A stretch of DNA of 64,000 nucleotides from NCBI RefSeq assembly GCF_024323335.1, contig NC_066580.1, positions 86,971,391 through 87,035,390 on the forward strand, written 5' to 3'. Under the pieces are notes generated by a model. It was not told where the DNA came from. It did no database searches and saw nothing but the letters and a program-made list of their open reading frames with translations. This document shows positions 62,397 through 64,000 of this stretch, piece after piece (within the stretch, counting starts at the first letter, position 1; every line of letters starts with the position of its first letter). The position numbers and the translations under genes were made by a program. This stretch comes from Lathyrus oleraceus. Its lineage: Eukaryota > Streptophyta > Magnoliopsida > Fabales > Fabaceae.

Positions 62397-62587
62397 ACAG
62401 TCTAATGTACGACCAAGTTAGACCTTCAAATCTTCAAATACCACTCAAATACAGTCTAATGTACGACCAAGTTAGACCTTCAAGTCAGATTCTGCAAATA
62501 CAGTCTAATGTACGACCAAGTTAGACCGTCAAGTCCTCGGACAACTCAGAAAAGGTTTAATGTACGACCAAGTTAGACCTTTATCTC
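62397..62587 (+). repeat. Four degenerate repeats preceding the 64-bp minisatellite
   Basis: Four copies of tctaatgtacgaccaagtta at 62401, 62455, 62504 and 62556 (spacings 54, 49 and 52). They share the core tctaRYgtacgac with the 64-bp array on their right (tctagtatacgac) and with single copies at 62353, 63467, 63549, 63650 and 63690. Confidence 0.8.
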
Positions 62588-63419
62588 CTCAGATGCTACC
62601 TTCGGATGGGTACATTTCTGAATGGTAGTCTAGTATACGACTACTCCCTTACTCAGATGCTACCTTCGGACAGGTACATTTCTGAATGGTAGTCTAGTAT
62701 ACGGCTACTCCCTTACTCAGATGCTACCTTCGGACAGGTACATTTCTGAATGGTAGTCTAGTATACGACTACTCCCTTACTCAGATGCTACCTTCGGACC
62801 GGTACATTTCTAAATGGTAGTCTAGTATACGACTACTCCCTTACTCAGATGCTACCTTCGGACAGGTACATTTCTGAATGGTAGTCTAGTATACGACTAC
62901 TCCCTTACTCAGATGCTACCTTCGGACAGGTACATTTCTGAATGGTAGTCTAGTATACGACTACTCCCTTACTCAGATGCTACCTTCGGACAGGTACATT
63001 TCTGAATGGTAGTCTAGTATACGACTACTCCCTTACTCAGATGCTACCTTCGGACAGGTACATTTCTGAATGGTAGTCTAGTATACGACTACTCCCTTAC
63101 TCAGATGCTACCTTCGGACAGGTACATTTCTGAATGGTAGTCTAGTATACGACTACTCCCTTACTCAGATGCTACCTTCGGACAGGTACATTTCTGAATG
63201 GTAGTCTAGTATACGACTACTCCCTTACTCAGATGCTACCTTCGGACAGGTACATTTCTGAATGGTAGTCTAGTATACGACTACTCCCTTACTCAGATGC
63301 TACCTTCGGACAGGTACGTTTCTGAATGGTAGTCTAGTATACGACTACCCCTTTACTCAGATGCTACCTTCGGACAGGTACATTTCTGAATGGTAGTCTA
63401 GTACACGACTACTCCCTTT
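62588..63419 (+). repeat. 64-bp tandem repeat, 13 copies, in the 3' UTR
   Basis: The unit ctcagatgctaccttcggac, continuing through ggtagtctagtatacgac, begins at 62588 and recurs exactly every 64 bp to 63356, thirteen copies in all. Inner copies are almost identical; the first and the last two carry most of the variants (tacgtttctg at 63316, cgactacccc near 63345, gtacacgac near 63400). There are no spacers and no coding potential. Hypervariable minisatellites in the 3' UTR are a known feature of Ogre-type elements and a source of satellite DNA. Confidence 0.95.
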
Positions 63420-63877
63420 TCAGCAGATTCAGCCTAACAGACGGCTCATTCTGCAGCTCAGATGCGATCTAGCGTACGATCCATTCTGATCTTTCATCCC
63501 CGGCAAAGTCATCCGCCTAATGAACAACTCACTCTGGTATTCAGACACGGTCTAACGTACGATCCATTCTGATCCCTTATCCCCAGCAGTATATAGCATA
63601 CTCTGACTCCCCAACGAAGTCGACAGCATAATGGATGACTCACTATACGGCCTAGCGTATGACCCGGTGTGACACCCATGTCTCCAGATATCGTCTAACG
63701 TACGACACAATCTGGAAATCTCGTCATCGAACCTCCTGGATGGCATCTTTAAGCCCATCTCCATCAAGACTAATGGACAAGCGCAAATTTTTGGGGCATT
63801 CTAGTGTTCAATAATCTTTCACCTCCAGACCACGAACGGCATACTCGCCATTCTAACTCTCTCGGTTCAAGAATATT
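63420..63877 (+). other. 3' UTR, last part before the 3' LTR
   Basis: Non-coding. It contains four dispersed copies of the gtctaacgtacgatcc core at 63467, 63549, 63650 and 63690, each followed by a cattctgatc-like word. These look like old single units of the same repeat system. Confidence 0.55.
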
Positions 63878-63890
63878 GAACAGGGGCAGC
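63878..63890 (+). promoter_or_regulatory. Polypurine tract of the Tat/Ogre-like element
   Basis: gaacaggggcagc lies directly before the TGTCATACCCC of the 3' LTR, where plus-strand priming is expected. Confidence 0.7.
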
Positions 63891-64000
63891 TGTCATACCC
63901 CAAAATTTGCCCGTTGATATTACAAAGCATTTTCCAAGACCCTCCGACTTGTTCCACAAGGCACTGACATCCCAAAGGAACGAAGGCCCAGCTCACGAAT
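63891..64000 (+). repeat. 3' LTR of the Tat/Ogre-like element, first 110 bp
   Basis: Aligns without gaps to 55005-55114. The two differences are G/A at LTR position 12 and A/C at position 72. It runs off the window end. Confidence 0.93.

Larger units (their letters stand above)
55005..64000 (+). mobile_element. Tat/Ogre-like LTR retrotransposon, non-autonomous, nested in U8
   Basis: The 5' LTR (55005-57118) and the start of the 3' LTR (63891-64000) begin with the same TGTCATACCCC sequence. Over the 110 bp available they differ at two positions, so the insertion is fairly young. Between them are an Arg-tRNA-like primer site, an intact gag, a deleted pol, a long 3' UTR with minisatellites, and a purine-rich tract. 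With a second full LTR the element would be about 11 kb. The gag and the integrase C-terminal motifs (VYGMEAVLPVEVQIPSLRI) are of the Tat type. Assignment to Ogre itself, rather than another Tat clade, is uncertain. Confidence 0.85.

Noticed and set aside
62588..63419. Regular direct repeats resembling a CRISPR array
   Set aside because: Units abut with no unique spacers, sit in a retrotransposon 3' UTR, and the genome is plant.

Overview
The window is plant nuclear DNA made almost entirely of LTR retrotransposons and other repeats. I see no host protein gene. The best guess for the host is a legume of the pea/vetch/lentil tribe (Fabeae). This rests on the Tat/Ogre-type element at the right end, with TGTCATACCCC LTR ends, an Arg-tRNA-like primer site, GCTAGGCGA-type palindromes and a minisatellite-filled 3' UTR. 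That is inference from family knowledge, not a database match.

Layout. 1-1580 is a decayed Ty1/copia polyprotein on the minus strand, with a non-coding leader behind it to about 2440. 2440-5903 is AT-rich satellite-like DNA: four 568-bp tandem copies followed by a related family with a period of about 300 bp. 5904-6820 is unidentified. 6821-55004 is the main feature, a head-to-tail minus-strand array of one chromodomain-bearing Ty3/gypsy retrotransposon (chromovirus, probably Tekay/Del-like). Eight LTRs (A-H) alternate with nine internal regions (units U0-U8), and neighbouring units share one LTR. Every complete LTR is joined directly to a Met-tRNA primer site on one side and a polypurine tract on the other, with no target duplication or foreign DNA between. 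One stretch (19240-20977) is replaced by part of a Tat/Athila-like LTR. 55005-64000 is a plus-strand Tat/Ogre-like element inserted into U8: a 2114-bp 5' LTR, an intact gag, a gutted pol, a 64-bp x 13 minisatellite and the first 110 bp of the 3' LTR.

How it fits together. The array looks like the product of repeated unequal recombination between LTRs or units, not nine insertions. Separate units share identical private deletions: 285 bp in gag of U1 and U5, and 66 bp in LTRs F and H but not G. Only U5 has an uninterrupted gag-pol reading frame, and it carries the in-frame gag deletion. Every other unit has a frameshift, stop or truncation, so no unit looks autonomous. The Tat/Ogre-like insertion is younger than the array. 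It splits U8, so the array should resume to the right of this window.

Limits. Gene starts follow eukaryotic ATG logic; several long frames open upstream on GTG or TTG and were trimmed. Homology calls are from motifs read by eye. Clusters of one-base homopolymer indels in U3, LTR C and LTR G may be consensus errors rather than true decay.
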